A DNA stretch of 64,000 nt from Flavobacterium cerinum (GTDB lineage Bacteria > Bacteroidota > Bacteroidia > Flavobacteriales > Flavobacteriaceae). Below the pieces are notes generated by a model. That model was not told where the DNA came from and did not search any database. It saw nothing but the letters and a program-made list of their open reading frames with translations. Every line of letters begins with the position of its first letter. Within the stretch, counting starts at the first letter, position 1. Of this stretch, positions 1-8,254 are shown piece after piece. The position numbers and the translations under genes are program-made. The DNA lies in NCBI RefSeq assembly GCF_004028155.1, contig NZ_SBII01000004.1, positions 239,131 to 303,130 of the forward strand, in the 5' to 3' direction.

Positions 1-2
1 AC

Positions 3-146
3 GTTTCTCGTAAGCATTTACAAGCTTATGTTAATGAATTTGTATTCAGATACAATACCCGCCAAATAAAAAGCGGAGAAAGATTTAATTACTTACTTTT
101 GAATTCTAATGTAAGAACAAAATATAAAGATTTAATTAATGCTTAA
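3..146 (+). pseudogene. IS1595-type transposase, C-terminal end (cut by window edge)
   Basis: This is an open frame from the window edge to a TAA at 144-146, encoding 47 residues. It reads KHLQAYVNEFVFRYNTR near its start, which matches the C-terminal end of the DDE domain of IS1595/ISXO2-like transposases, where a conserved H-L-x-x-Y-x-x-E-F-x-x-R-x-N-x-R stretch follows the catalytic glutamate. The catalytic residues lie outside the window, so it cannot be told whether the element is complete. The stop overlaps the start of the next ORF by 8 bases. Family assignment is from motif memory. Confidence 0.65.
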
Positions 147-396
147 ATTAAAGAAAGAAGAATTGCTCAATAATGAAGCTGTAAAAAAGATACAGTTTGA
201 TAATGATTGGTACTTCAATGTAGAAGATGTTGCAAAAGCTATAAATGAAGATTTATCTAATGTAGAAACAATAACTCTTCCTATTGGTGGAGAATATATA
301 AAAACAGCAACATTAGAAAACATTGAAAAAGGAAGAAAACAAGAAGAACTGTCAGAGTTTAATAAAGCTTTATTGAAGATGAGAAATAAGAAATAA
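139..396 (+). CDS. Small protein, weakly phage-antirepressor (Bro-N)-like
   Basis: The 85-residue ORF starts at an ATG inside the last codons of the transposase fragment (8-base overlap), so it may be translationally coupled to it or be a passenger of the same element. The N-terminal half has the pattern IQFDNDWYFNVEDVAKAI, reminiscent of Bro-N/antirepressor domains in which a residue pair is followed by a helix-turn-helix-like segment. The C-terminal third is charged and helical with many Lys and Glu. There is no signal peptide or membrane segment. The family link is weak; it could also be an uncharacterised IS accessory gene. Confidence 0.5.
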   Translation: MLKLKKEELLNNEAVKKIQFDNDWYFNVEDVAKAINEDLSNVETITLPIGGEYIKTATLENIEKGRKQEELSEFNKALLKMRNKK

Positions 397-437
397 GATG
401 TTGATATTATTAATTTTGATATATTAGATTTAATATC

Positions 438-445
438 TACTTTTG
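438..445 (+). promoter_or_regulatory. Bacteroidota-type promoter -7 element
   Basis: TACTTTTG fits TAnnTTTG exactly, with a TTG at 415-417 as a possible -33 element. Transcription would start near 450, just ahead of the ATG at 464. This argues against the upstream TTG codon at 443, which lies inside the promoter. Confidence 0.6.
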
Positions 446-463
446 TACAAACAAAACGTACAG

Positions 464-760
464 ATGGAAGAACTGAATGTAAAGGTTGAAGAACTAGCAA
501 CTAAACTTGATTTAATATCTAAAAAGATGCATGATGCAAATGAAAGAATTACTCAAAGTTTAGAACTACTAACTTCCAGTCTTCAAGAAGTTAACAATAA
601 AGTTGACAAACTTGATGGAAAATCTAATAACAACTTTCTAGGTATAAATGAGAAGTTGGTCAAAATGTTTGAAGAAATCAGAAAAATTGGCGATTATACT
701 CGCTATGAAGAGAACCAAGATTTACTAGACAAATTTCCCGCACCAAAAGGAAAAGCATAA
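464..760 (+). CDS. Coiled-coil protein of unknown function
   Basis: A 98-residue acidic/basic protein starting MEELNVKVEELATKLDLI. The whole chain is heptad-like with few prolines, so a long coiled coil is predicted; the tail is DKFPAPKGKA. An in-frame TTG at 443 would add seven residues but sits within a TAnnTTTG promoter, so the ATG at 464 is chosen. There is no signal peptide or transmembrane segment. A hairpin terminator follows within about 10 bases. It lies beside a transposase remnant and may be accessory. No family recognised. Confidence 0.6.
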   Translation: MEELNVKVEELATKLDLISKKMHDANERITQSLELLTSSLQEVNNKVDKLDGKSNNNFLGINEKLVKMFEEIRKIGDYTRYEENQDLLDKFPAPKGKA

Positions 761-768
761 TATAAACT

Positions 769-797
769 AAAGCCACTACAGAAATGAGTGGCTTTTT
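769..797. terminator. Hairpin terminator
   Basis: AAAGCCAC and GTGGCTTT form the stem around a short loop and are followed by a T-run. It serves the coiled-coil gene on + and could also serve the converging ORF on the other strand. Confidence 0.75.
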
Positions 798-814
798 TAT
801 TTTCAGTTTAAAAA

Positions 815-1063
815 CTAAGCTGGTAAGTTACCTAAAAAAGTAATATCTCTAAATCCAAATCTTCTTATCTTACTCGGAGGATTTGAGCCGTCTAAATAAT
901 CGAACAAGGATAGATATTGTTCTATTTCAATTCCTATATCATCCACAGAGTGTAAAACACCTTGAATATATTCTGTATATCTATCACCAGTCTTGGTTAA
1001 AACTACACACGTTACAGTGATAACCCGTCCTCTTAACTTTTTATAACTATTAACTTCATTCAT
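815..1063 (-). CDS. Hypothetical protein
   Basis: An 82-residue ORF, beta-rich by eye (alternating hydrophobics in RVITVTCVVLTKTGDRYTEYIQG), with no signal peptide and no family recognised. Its start is only five bases from the start of the divergent ORF at 1069, so there is no room for two ordinary promoters, and at least one of the two must be expressed with a promoter inside the other. It converges on the hairpin at 769-797. Reality is supported by protein-like composition only. Confidence 0.45.
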   Translation of the reverse strand: MNEVNSYKKLRGRVITVTCVVLTKTGDRYTEYIQGVLHSVDDIGIEIEQYLSLFDYLDGSNPPSKIRRFGFRDITFLGNLPA

Positions 1064-1068
1064 AATTT

Positions 1069-1314
1069 ATGGAAATAAAAATCATTCCTTACGAAGATAG
1101 AAAAAATATCTGCTCAGAGTATAATCCTACATATGAATCATGGACAGATGAAAAAATCAAATTACATATAATAGAAATTTCCGCAAAAGAAATAGACACA
1201 TATAGTAATTTAAAAAGGGTAATAGAAATCGTAGATAACTTAAAAATTAAAGAATATCGAGAAAATAAAATTGCAATTCAGTTAGGGAAATTTAATTTTG
1301 AAAATCTTATGTAA
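1069..1314 (+). CDS. Hypothetical protein
   Basis: An 81-residue ORF rich in Ile, Lys and Glu (MEIKIIPYEDRKNICSEYN...), with predicted mixed alpha/beta content and no signal peptide. Strongly AT-biased codon use matches the other small ORFs of this accessory segment more than the housekeeping genes further on. It ends 16 bases before the stop of the converging T9SS protein, and no hairpin is visible between them. No family recognised. Confidence 0.45.
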   Translation: MEIKIIPYEDRKNICSEYNPTYESWTDEKIKLHIIEISAKEIDTYSNLKRVIEIVDNLKIKEYRENKIAIQLGKFNFENLM

Positions 1315-1330
1315 ATAAGGTATAGTTACC

Positions 1331-3556
1331 TTAATTTTTAATAATTTTTTGGATTACTTGTCCATCGGCACTTAAAAGATAAATACCACTTGGAAACTCT
1401 GATATATTTATTCTTACTTCACCAGATGTTTGATTGTTACTTATTCTCTTAATTTCTTTACCAGTCATATCTGTAAGTGTAAATAGATTTACTTTAATAT
1501 CAGATCTAACAGATAGCATACCTTCAGTTGGGTTAGGATATACATTAAATCCATTATCAGGTTGAGCGGATTGCTTTACAAGATAAATATTGTTTTCTGT
1601 ATCATCTTTTGTTCTATCACCAGATATTGTAAATACAGTTTGCGCTACGCAATCTTCAATTTGTGCTGTAAATACTGAACTATTTAAGGCATTAAAGTTT
1701 GGCAACAGTTCAACATAATTTCCTGCTTGATACATAACGTTAGCATTGTTGTTTATAATGTTTACGGCTGTAATGTATTGTTCACGCTGTTCAAACTGAG
1801 AACTATTTGCTGCAACTGGATCTGCTTCATATAAGAAAGGCTCACAAAGATTTATACTTCCATCATAACATGCTGGCTCGTAAGCATTTCCCCAATAGGC
1901 ATTTGAAGGGAAATCATAACCAAAATATGTAGTAAGGCAACACCACTCAGACCATCCACAACTTGTCTTTATTCTCCATCTGAAACATTCATAATTAAGC
2001 TTTGCAGCAACAGAATATAAATTAATATGATTTTCAGTTACTGTCGTAGCATAATATGCAGGTATTGGATCAATAACCGTACTATTTGGACAACATACAG
2101 AATCTACTAAAAACTCCAGGTCATAACTTTCTTCGGAATCTGTCCAGTATAGGTCACCTCGCACAACAAATGAATCTAAAACAGCTGCATTGCTGTTAAA
2201 ACTTAGATCAATAGAATTTGTTGCGCCAAAATCCGAGACTTCATGTGTACCAAAGTTAGCAATAGCTACAAATGTGTAATCTCCGTTAGAATAAATTGAA
2301 GGATCTACTGTGAAGCAGAATCTTCTTTCAAATAAAGATGCAGTTGGATTAGTAATTACAACATTAGTATATGTATTAACGATCTGTCCTGTATTTTCCT
2401 CTACAACATTTAGCGTTACTGATACAGGATTGCCATTATTTTCTACAGGCATGGTTATTAATCCACATACATTAAATGGAGTTGTAGGACAATTAAATCC
2501 TTTATTATCAATTTGAATAGATCCAAATCCCGGACGTTCACATGTATCACATATATCGTCAATATATACTGTTCCAAAATGTCCGCCCTGGCCACAGTCA
2601 GCAATTACAAACTCTAATATTAAATCTAAACCAACCATCTCATCGGGTATTTTTATTCTGTCACATAGCCAGCCAGTGTATAAAATACTTGGTTTAGCAG
2701 GTTTGGGAACATTTGGAAAAAATAGTGGATTGTTTTCATCAGCAGTCAAACAAATGTTGTTTGTGTTGACTATTTGATTATCACGATATATTCTGACAGT
2801 AAAAAAAGGCTGATCTGCCGGTATATCTGGATGAGGGTTTTCAACGATCAAAGAGTAAGAAAAACCAATTTCATTAGTAGATGGCCTAATAGTACTCGTC
2901 ATAGTGGTTATATCAGTCCCTCCGGTACTTCTGTTTAGTTTTATTGAACTGTTACCTGAATGTATCATAGGAACTTGAATATTAAAAGGTAATAGGCTTT
3001 GGTCAAATCCAGGTTGTGTTATTAATGTAGCGCCTTCAGTAGTAAAATTATTTATAGAAGGGACAAAAGGATTAAAAAAGGGAGCGTTTCGAGTAGTTAT
3101 CTCACAATTTAAAATATCAAAAGGCTTGGCAGTTCTCCTTGTAAATGTATAACCTGCTAATCCTTGCTCAAAATTCCCATTGTTACAATCTGCGGGTACA
3201 GTATATACTATTGGAGTTGCCTTCATTACCGATTCTATACCAGGATTGTTTTTAAAATAAAGGTTCCTTAGTTCAGCTTTCTTGACATCTATTAATGCAT
3301 CCTGTATTTTCTTATCGTTTAAGATTTCTCCATGAGCACGACTTTCTGTAATAATAGCCTCTTTAATTTTATATTCCTTATCAGATGTAAGGGTATAACT
3401 TTTTAGATTGAGAGTTATATATTTTTCAATATCGCTCTCAATTTCTCTGGCCTTAATGAGTCTGGTGTTTTCCTGTTTTATATACTCGATGTTTTGCGAA
3501 TATCCATCTGCATAACACAATAGTATTGTACAGATTAATAAATATAAGTTTTTCAT
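1331..3556 (-). CDS. T9SS-secreted multidomain surface protein (type A sorting domain)
   Basis: 741 residues. A signal peptide ends about residue 21 (ADGYSQ). Residues about 125-340 look like a jelly-roll/MAM-like module with paired cysteines (PADCNNGNFEQGLAGYTF ... YIDDICDTCE). A second beta region follows, then a fibronectin-III-like segment ending in a Trp/Cys-rich strand (CFRWRIKTSCGWSEWCC, about residues 555-571). The last ~75 residues are a T9SS type A sorting domain (VYPNPTEGMLSVRSD ... SGIYLLS ... KIIKN). Known for this tail: export by the type IX system and attachment to or release from the surface. The ligand is unknown; adhesion or glycan binding is inference. It lies 27 bases downstream of the fibre-like protein and is probably cotranscribed with it. 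Confidence 0.85.
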   Translation of the reverse strand: MKNLYLLICTILLCYADGYSQNIEYIKQENTRLIKAREIESDIEKYITLNLKSYTLTSDKEYKIKEAIITESRAHGEILNDKKIQDALIDVKKAELRNLYFKNNPGIESVMKATPIVYTVPADCNNGNFEQGLAGYTFTRRTAKPFDILNCEITTRNAPFFNPFVPSINNFTTEGATLITQPGFDQSLLPFNIQVPMIHSGNSSIKLNRSTGGTDITTMTSTIRPSTNEIGFSYSLIVENPHPDIPADQPFFTVRIYRDNQIVNTNNICLTADENNPLFFPNVPKPAKPSILYTGWLCDRIKIPDEMVGLDLILEFVIADCGQGGHFGTVYIDDICDTCERPGFGSIQIDNKGFNCPTTPFNVCGLITMPVENNGNPVSVTLNVVEENTGQIVNTYTNVVITNPTASLFERRFCFTVDPSIYSNGDYTFVAIANFGTHEVSDFGATNSIDLSFNSNAAVLDSFVVRGDLYWTDSEESYDLEFLVDSVCCPNSTVIDPIPAYYATTVTENHINLYSVAAKLNYECFRWRIKTSCGWSEWCCLTTYFGYDFPSNAYWGNAYEPACYDGSINLCEPFLYEADPVAANSSQFEQREQYITAVNIINNNANVMYQAGNYVELLPNFNALNSSVFTAQIEDCVAQTVFTISGDRTKDDTENNIYLVKQSAQPDNGFNVYPNPTEGMLSVRSDIKVNLFTLTDMTGKEIKRISNNQTSGEVRINISEFPSGIYLLSADGQVIQKIIKN

Positions 3557-3583
3557 AATTATGGTTTTAGATTTAAACTTATA

Positions 3584-4375
3584 TTATTGCTTTTGCTCTT
3601 TTAGCGTTTTTATTTCTGTTTTAAGTAATTCTATTTGTTTGTTTTGTTCAATCAAGTAAAGAGTTAATTCTTCTACCTTTTCCATTAGTTTGGCATCCAT
3701 TTGAGCTACATCAAGACCGTTTTCTACCATTTGTTTTGCAGAGGGTACATTAGGCAAATGTTTATTGTTTTTAGTGAATTGTTCAACCTCGGTAAGTGGC
3801 ATTAGCTTGTAGTCTTCAGCGAAAACATAATCTGCCCAGTTCGCAGTTGTTTTAACAGCAACCTTTACTTTTTCGGTAAGAATACCTTCTTCAACAAAAA
3901 GCGTATATCCATCAGGTGTTTTTATGTCATTTAAACCGTTACCTATTCTTACTTTACCATCTGTATTGATACGCATTAATTCGACATTATTATGGCCAAA
4001 AGATACTGAAGCTCTGGTAGTATTAGTAGTTTTTGGAGCGTTGAACTCAGCATAAGCTGTAGGGGTATCAGCACTTGTGGTTAATAATTTTGTAGACACA
4101 CCGGGATTACTAAGTGGATATCGAAGACGTTGAATATACATGCCAGTATTCGTTGCTGTTTGACCTCCCAATACAAGGTCTCTTTGGCCAAAATATGCCA
4201 TATTAGTGGTTGATAAATTAGGGCCAATTATAAAATTACCTAATAAAACTACATCAAGTTTATTAATAGGAGCAGATGTTCCAACACCTACATTCCCTGA
4301 GGTTGGGAAAGTGTTTTGAGAATAACCATAGGTTGCACATAGAGCAAAAGCGAGCGTAAGGATTTGTTTTTTCAT
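3584..4375 (-). CDS. Secreted tail-fibre-like surface protein
   Basis: 263 residues with a signal peptide ending YGYSQ (about residue 20), followed by GNVGVGTSAPINKLDV, a motif common at the N-terminus of Bacteroidota fibre-like proteins. The middle is repetitive beta structure. Residues about 180-230 carry WADYVFAEDYKLMPLTEVE...NKHLPNVPSA, typical of the conserved C-terminal module of these proteins, and the last ~40 residues are a coiled coil (LMEKVEELTLYLIEQNKQ). It resembles phage tail-fibre/S74-type proteins but lacks an obvious protease dyad. It is the first gene of a two-gene unit with the T9SS protein downstream. Function is probably structural or adhesive at the surface (inference). 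Confidence 0.75.
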   Translation of the reverse strand: MKKQILTLAFALCATYGYSQNTFPTSGNVGVGTSAPINKLDVVLLGNFIIGPNLSTTNMAYFGQRDLVLGGQTATNTGMYIQRLRYPLSNPGVSTKLLTTSADTPTAYAEFNAPKTTNTTRASVSFGHNNVELMRINTDGKVRIGNGLNDIKTPDGYTLFVEEGILTEKVKVAVKTTANWADYVFAEDYKLMPLTEVEQFTKNNKHLPNVPSAKQMVENGLDVAQMDAKLMEKVEELTLYLIEQNKQIELLKTEIKTLKEQKQ

Positions 4376-4614
4376 AATAAATAAGGTTGTTTTAATTAAT
4401 TATCATAAAACTAAACAAATAACATCGCAATAATTAATTAGGGTTTTTTCTTACTATTTATAATTTAATTATTTTGATATTCATAATTCAAATCAACTAA
4501 AAAAAAAATCATACACCGTAAGATTTTACTTAATTTAAAAAGTAGCTATCACAAAATCTATTTTATTTGTGATATCGAAAAATATGTGCTTTTCCCGTAA
4601 TTAAATGGCATAAA
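4376..4614. other. AT-rich intergenic stretch
   Basis: No gene or strong motif is visible. It must carry the promoter of the fibre-like gene (minus strand), but no exact TAnnTTTG was found there. Confidence 0.4.
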
Positions 4615-4656
4615 AAAAGGCAACAATGAGTTTTATGATACTCATTTTTGCCTTTT
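4615..4656. terminator. Hairpin terminator of the SDR operon
   Basis: Long stem: AAAAGGCAA-AATGAGT pairs with ACTCATT-TTGCCTTTT around an 8-base loop, flanked by A/T runs on both sides. It lies just downstream of the minus-strand SDR gene. Confidence 0.8.
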
Positions 4657-4677
4657 AAAGTTTTAAAATAGAAATCC

Positions 4678-5394
4678 TTAAGGATTGGTAGACCAAATGC
4701 CGCTATCTTTAATGAATACTCTTTTATTTAGCTTTAGTTGAGCAACAATTAGTTCTGCAACATCTTCAGGCTGCATTACTTTGTCAGGGTTGCCATCAGT
4801 AAGGTTTAGATCTTTTGCCATATCTGTAGCTACTGTACTTGGTGTTAGAGCTGTAACTCTGATATTGTGTTTGCGAACCTCCTGCATAAGTGATTCTGTA
4901 AGACCTATAACGGCAAACTTAGAAGCACTGTAAGCACTTGTAGTTGCTGCACCTCTTAATCCTGCAGTAGACGATATGTTAACGATATCACCGCTCTGCT
5001 GCTCTATCATTCCCGGTAATACCGCACGTGTAGCATAATATACCCCCATAAGGTTTACTTTAATGATCTGTTCAAATTCTTCGGGTGTTAGATCCATGAA
5101 TTTCCCAAACTTCCCTATACCCGCATTGTTTATTAGTATGTCAATAGTTTTGAATTCGGCTAGTGCTTTCTCAACAGCTTCATTAACCGATTTAATATCA
5201 GATATGTCTGCCGTAACAATAAAGGCTTTTACACCAAAAGCTTCTATTTCTACAGCTGTTTTTTCAAGATCAGCTTTTGTACGTGCTAATAAAATTATAT
5301 TTGTTCCTTCGGCTGCTAGGGCTAGCGCTACAGCTTTGCCAATACCTTTACCTGTGCCGGTAATAAGCGCATTTTTGTTTTTTAAGCTTTGCAT
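4678..5394 (-). CDS. Short-chain dehydrogenase/reductase (3-oxoacyl-ACP reductase-like)
   Basis: 238 residues, the usual classical SDR length. Motifs: cofactor loop TGTGKGIG (12-19), NNAG (89-92), catalytic Asn114, Ser142, Tyr155 and Lys159 (YSASK). Cytoplasmic NAD(P)H-dependent oxidoreductase; annotation pipelines often call this type FabG or sepiapterin-reductase-like, but the true fabG normally sits with acpP/fabF, which are absent here, so the substrate is open. It is followed by a strong hairpin. The small GNAT and pirin genes lie immediately upstream on the same strand, with a 24-base gap to the GNAT gene, so the three form one probable operon (pirin, GNAT, SDR). Confidence 0.88.
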   Translation of the reverse strand: MQSLKNKNALITGTGKGIGKAVALALAAEGTNIILLARTKADLEKTAVEIEAFGVKAFIVTADISDIKSVNEAVEKALAEFKTIDILINNAGIGKFGKFMDLTPEEFEQIIKVNLMGVYYATRAVLPGMIEQQSGDIVNISSTAGLRGAATTSAYSASKFAVIGLTESLMQEVRKHNIRVTALTPSTVATDMAKDLNLTDGNPDKVMQPEDVAELIVAQLKLNKRVFIKDSGIWSTNP

Positions 5395-5418
5395 TATTGC
5401 GATGTTTTTTGGATTTAA

Positions 5419-5703
5419 TTATAATCTAATTCCGGGAGGCAGTAATTCTTTATACACCGGATTTTTCTTAAAGAAAGCCACCACTTTTGGATGTGTGGGC
5501 ATAACTTTATATCTTTTTTCTATGGCGAATGCCATGATGGCTTTTAAAAAATCTGAAATGATTTCCTCAAATTCAAAACCATCGGGAATATGGATCTTGG
5601 TAAGGAACAGTTTTTTTTCCTGAAAGGAATATTCAATGGACAGTAATTTACCATCTACTGTAATTTCAAACTGTCTTGAGAACGCGTTGTCTTTAATTTC
5701 CAT
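5419..5703 (-). CDS. Small GNAT-like N-acetyltransferase (YjdJ/PF14542 type)
   Basis: 94 residues, the length of the minimal GCN5-like family. The pattern IEYSFQEKKLFLTKIHIPDGFE...FLKAIMAFAIEKRYKVMPTHPKVVAFFKKNPVY matches this family: a beta strand ending in a helix, then the K-V-x-P-x-x-P strand and F-x-x-x-x-P-x-Y. Most relatives have a Cys before the second Pro (PxCP); here it is His (PTHP). Known relatives bind acetyl-CoA but physiological acceptors are unclear. The stop region of the upstream pirin gene overlaps its start by 11 bases, indicating translational coupling. Confidence 0.75.
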   Translation of the reverse strand: MEIKDNAFSRQFEITVDGKLLSIEYSFQEKKLFLTKIHIPDGFEFEEIISDFLKAIMAFAIEKRYKVMPTHPKVVAFFKKNPVYKELLPPGIRL

Positions 5704-6430
5704 AGTTATCGTTATACTTCATAGGCACTTCTATTAATAATATTTTGGAAAGTGCTTTGGTTTTTATTTCAATATTTTCAAATTCGATTACGCCAAAGGC
5801 ATCACGTTCGTGTATGATCTGGCCATTAATTTCAAGTTCTCCTTCTATTAGGAAAATATAGATTCCATTATTTGGGATATTCACATTGTATTGTATGGTC
5901 TGTCCTTCCTCAAAAATACCCAGTTGTAAAAATGCCTGTTGGTAAATCCATAAAGCGTTGCCATCATTTTTATCTTCCGGAGATACTATTGTTATAAATG
6001 AATTTTTATTTTTTTCAAGGTCAAATGATTTTTGATCATAACGTGGAATTACATTCTGCTCTTCAGGAAAGATCCATAGTTGAAGTGTTTTTGCCTGTTC
6101 TGTACCACTGGCATTCATTTCACTATGTTCTACGCCTGTACCCGCACTCATAACCTGTACCTCTCCAAACCTTACAGTTGCCTTATTACCCATACTGTCC
6201 TGATGTGTAAGACCTCCTTCAAGTGGAATGGTAATAATTTCCATGTTATCGTGAGGATGTGTGCCAAAACCCATACCGGCAGCAATGGTGTCGTCATTTA
6301 GTACGCGAAGCATTCCAAACTGTGCCATGTCAGGATTGTAGTAGCTGCCAAAGGAGAACGAAAAATTGGCCTGTAGCCAACCATGATTTGCCGTACCCCT
6401 TTCATTTTTAGGAAATAATCTTGACTTCAT
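5693..6430 (-). CDS. Pirin family protein (YhhW-like bicupin)
   Basis: 245 residues, close to E. coli YhhW. The N-terminal cupin keeps the metal ligands His58 and His60 (GTHPHDNMEIITIPLEGGLTH) and His102/Glu104 (GTGVEHSEMN). The C-terminal cupin is shorter and lacks ligands, as in the family. YhhW has quercetin 2,3-dioxygenase activity in vitro; the cellular role in flavobacteria is unknown. First gene of the pirin-GNAT-SDR unit, divergent from the hydrolase at 6548. The 117-base divergent spacer is AT-rich and holds no exact TAnnTTTG. Confidence 0.88.
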   Translation of the reverse strand: MKSRLFPKNERGTANHGWLQANFSFSFGSYYNPDMAQFGMLRVLNDDTIAAGMGFGTHPHDNMEIITIPLEGGLTHQDSMGNKATVRFGEVQVMSAGTGVEHSEMNASGTEQAKTLQLWIFPEEQNVIPRYDQKSFDLEKNKNSFITIVSPEDKNDGNALWIYQQAFLQLGIFEEGQTIQYNVNIPNNGIYIFLIEGELEINGQIIHERDAFGVIEFENIEIKTKALSKILLIEVPMKYNDNYGN

Positions 6431-6547
6431 AACTTCTTGATAAATTAAAATTAAAGGCTGACCTTGTGAAGGATAAAAATTTTAATTTTATACAAATTTC
6501 GGAATAAAAATTGATTGTTTCGGCTTATCAGCGATAAAACATAACAG

Positions 6548-7210
6548 ATGGACAGAATACCGGTTTATTTTATGCCAGGAATGGCAGCTAGTCCTAAGAT
6601 ATTTGAAAATATTAAATTACCAGAAGATCAGTTCGAAGTAATCTTTTTGGAATGGTGCCTTCCTTTTGATGACGAGTCGATTAAAGATTATGCGGCACGG
6701 ATGGTACAGCATATTACACACCAAAATCCGGTGCTCATAGGTGTTTCTTTTGGAGGTGTACTGGTACAGGAAATGGCTGAGATTATTAAGGTTAGAAAAG
6801 TAATTATCATCTCCAGTGTTAAATGCAATGCAGAATTTCCCAGACGTATGCGATTTGCAAAGAAAACGCATATTTACAGGCTTTTTCCAACCCGGATGAT
6901 GCAGCGTGTGGATTGGCTGGCTAAGATTGCTGTAGGCAATAATGTAATAACCAGAAAGCTGCAGCTGTATGAAAAATTTCTATCGGTTAGAGATAAGAAA
7001 TATCTGGACTGGGCGTTTAAAACTATATTACTTTGGGATAGGGCAGTGCCGGATGCCAAAGTAGTGCATATACATGGTGATAACGATGAGGTTTTCCCGC
7101 CAAAGTACCTTAAAGGTTACATCCCGGTAAATGGCGGTACTCATATTATGATCATTAATAAGTTCAAATGGATTAATGAAAACCTTCCTCGTATTATAGT
7201 AGAGGATTAG
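6548..7210 (+). CDS. Alpha/beta hydrolase
   Basis: 220 residues, small for the fold. Nucleophile elbow GVSFGG with Ser67; acid Asp178 or Asp180 in HIHGDNDEVFP; His199 in GGTHIMI. The N-terminus MDRIPVYFMPGMAASP supplies the oxyanion-hole segment (PGM replaces the more usual HG). No signal peptide, so cytoplasmic. Substrate unknown: relatives are annotated as esterase or carboxylesterase. Followed after 58 bases by the transglycosylase gene on the same strand. Confidence 0.82.
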   Translation: MDRIPVYFMPGMAASPKIFENIKLPEDQFEVIFLEWCLPFDDESIKDYAARMVQHITHQNPVLIGVSFGGVLVQEMAEIIKVRKVIIISSVKCNAEFPRRMRFAKKTHIYRLFPTRMMQRVDWLAKIAVGNNVITRKLQLYEKFLSVRDKKYLDWAFKTILLWDRAVPDAKVVHIHGDNDEVFPPKYLKGYIPVNGGTHIMIINKFKWINENLPRIIVED

Positions 7211-7268
7211 GTTATGGCTTGATAATTGAAACAGGTATTTAGAATAACAGAATTAAAAAACAGAAATC

Positions 7269-8159
7269 ATGGAATTGATTAAAAAAACAGGTATTATCGC
7301 ATCGGTAGTATTGGTGAGCGGAATGTTTATTCACGCTGTTTCTGATAAAGAGATCGGTAAAGAAATAACAAAAACAGAACAGCATTTTCCAACTGAAATT
7401 GATTTTGCAGGTGAAAAAGCGCCTTTAAATATATCTGATGTTCGTGAACGATTGGATCGCGAACTCCTTGTAAACGCTAATCTAGACGCATCTACAAGAT
7501 TAATCATTAAACGTGCTAACAGGGCATTTCCGGTTATAGAACCGATACTAAAACGCTATGGTGTACCGGACGATTTTAAATACCTGGCTGTTATAGAAAG
7601 TGGATTGGTAAATGTAGTGTCTCCGGCAGGAGCGAGAGGTGTTTGGCAGTTTATGCCGGATACAGGTAAAGAACGAGGACTTGAAGTTAATGATATTGTT
7701 GATGAACGCTACCACCTTGAAAAATCTACTGAAGCGGCTTGTAATTATCTTTTATCTGCTAAGGCTAAATTTGGTTCATGGACATTAGCGGCGGCATCTT
7801 ATAATGGTGGATTTGGCGGAGTGAATAAGCAAATTACTTTTCAGGGAGTAGATAATTATTATGACTTATTACTAACGGATGAAACGGCTCGTTATGTGTT
7901 TAGAATACTAGCTCTTAAGGAGATAATGCAGCACCCCGAACAGTATAATTTTGTGCTTAAGCCAAGTGAATTATACCCAATTTTACCTGTTAAAAAGGTA
8001 GAAGTGACCGCTTCTATTCCAGATCTTGCTGTGTTTTCTAAAGAACAGGGAATTAATTATAAAATACTTAAAATACACAACCCTTGGCTAAGAGACAGGA
8101 AACTTGATGTTGCTGCGGGTAAAAGATATATATTAGATATTCCACTTAACGGATATTAA
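7269..8159 (+). CDS. Lytic transglycosylase (SLT/GH23 family)
   Basis: 296 residues. An N-terminal hydrophobic segment (about 8-23) targets it to the envelope. The SLT domain spans about 85-230, with catalytic Glu110 in VIESGL, then PAGARGVWQFMPDTG, and the AAASYNGG motif, all hallmarks of MltD-type GH23 enzymes that cleave peptidoglycan to 1,6-anhydromuropeptides. The C-terminal ~60 residues (PDLAVFSKEQGINYKILKIHNPWL) look like a degenerate LysM-type wall-binding unit. Ends at a strong shared terminator. Confidence 0.9.
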   Translation: MELIKKTGIIASVVLVSGMFIHAVSDKEIGKEITKTEQHFPTEIDFAGEKAPLNISDVRERLDRELLVNANLDASTRLIIKRANRAFPVIEPILKRYGVPDDFKYLAVIESGLVNVVSPAGARGVWQFMPDTGKERGLEVNDIVDERYHLEKSTEAACNYLLSAKAKFGSWTLAAASYNGGFGGVNKQITFQGVDNYYDLLLTDETARYVFRILALKEIMQHPEQYNFVLKPSELYPILPVKKVEVTASIPDLAVFSKEQGINYKILKIHNPWLRDRKLDVAAGKRYILDIPLNGY

Positions 8160-8182
8160 TATCCGGCTGTTAAATAAAAATC

Positions 8183-8216
8183 AAAACATCCGCTTTATGA
8201 AGGCGGATGTTTTTTT
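8183..8216. terminator. Hairpin terminator (convergent genes)
   Basis: AAAACATCCGC and GCGGATGTTTT form the stem around TTTATGAAG, followed by seven T. It separates the transglycosylase (+) from the thioredoxin-like gene (-). Confidence 0.85.
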
Positions 8217-8254
8217 ATAGAAAAAATGTATTTGGGGATTCAAGGTGTATTGGA

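Noticed and set aside
443..463. TTG start extending the coiled-coil protein
   Set aside because: The codon is part of a TAnnTTTG promoter, so it would not be in the transcript; ATG at 464 preferred.
5063..5623. Long + strand ORF opposite the SDR and GNAT genes
   Set aside because: Shadow of two well-recognised minus-strand genes; composition is not protein-like.
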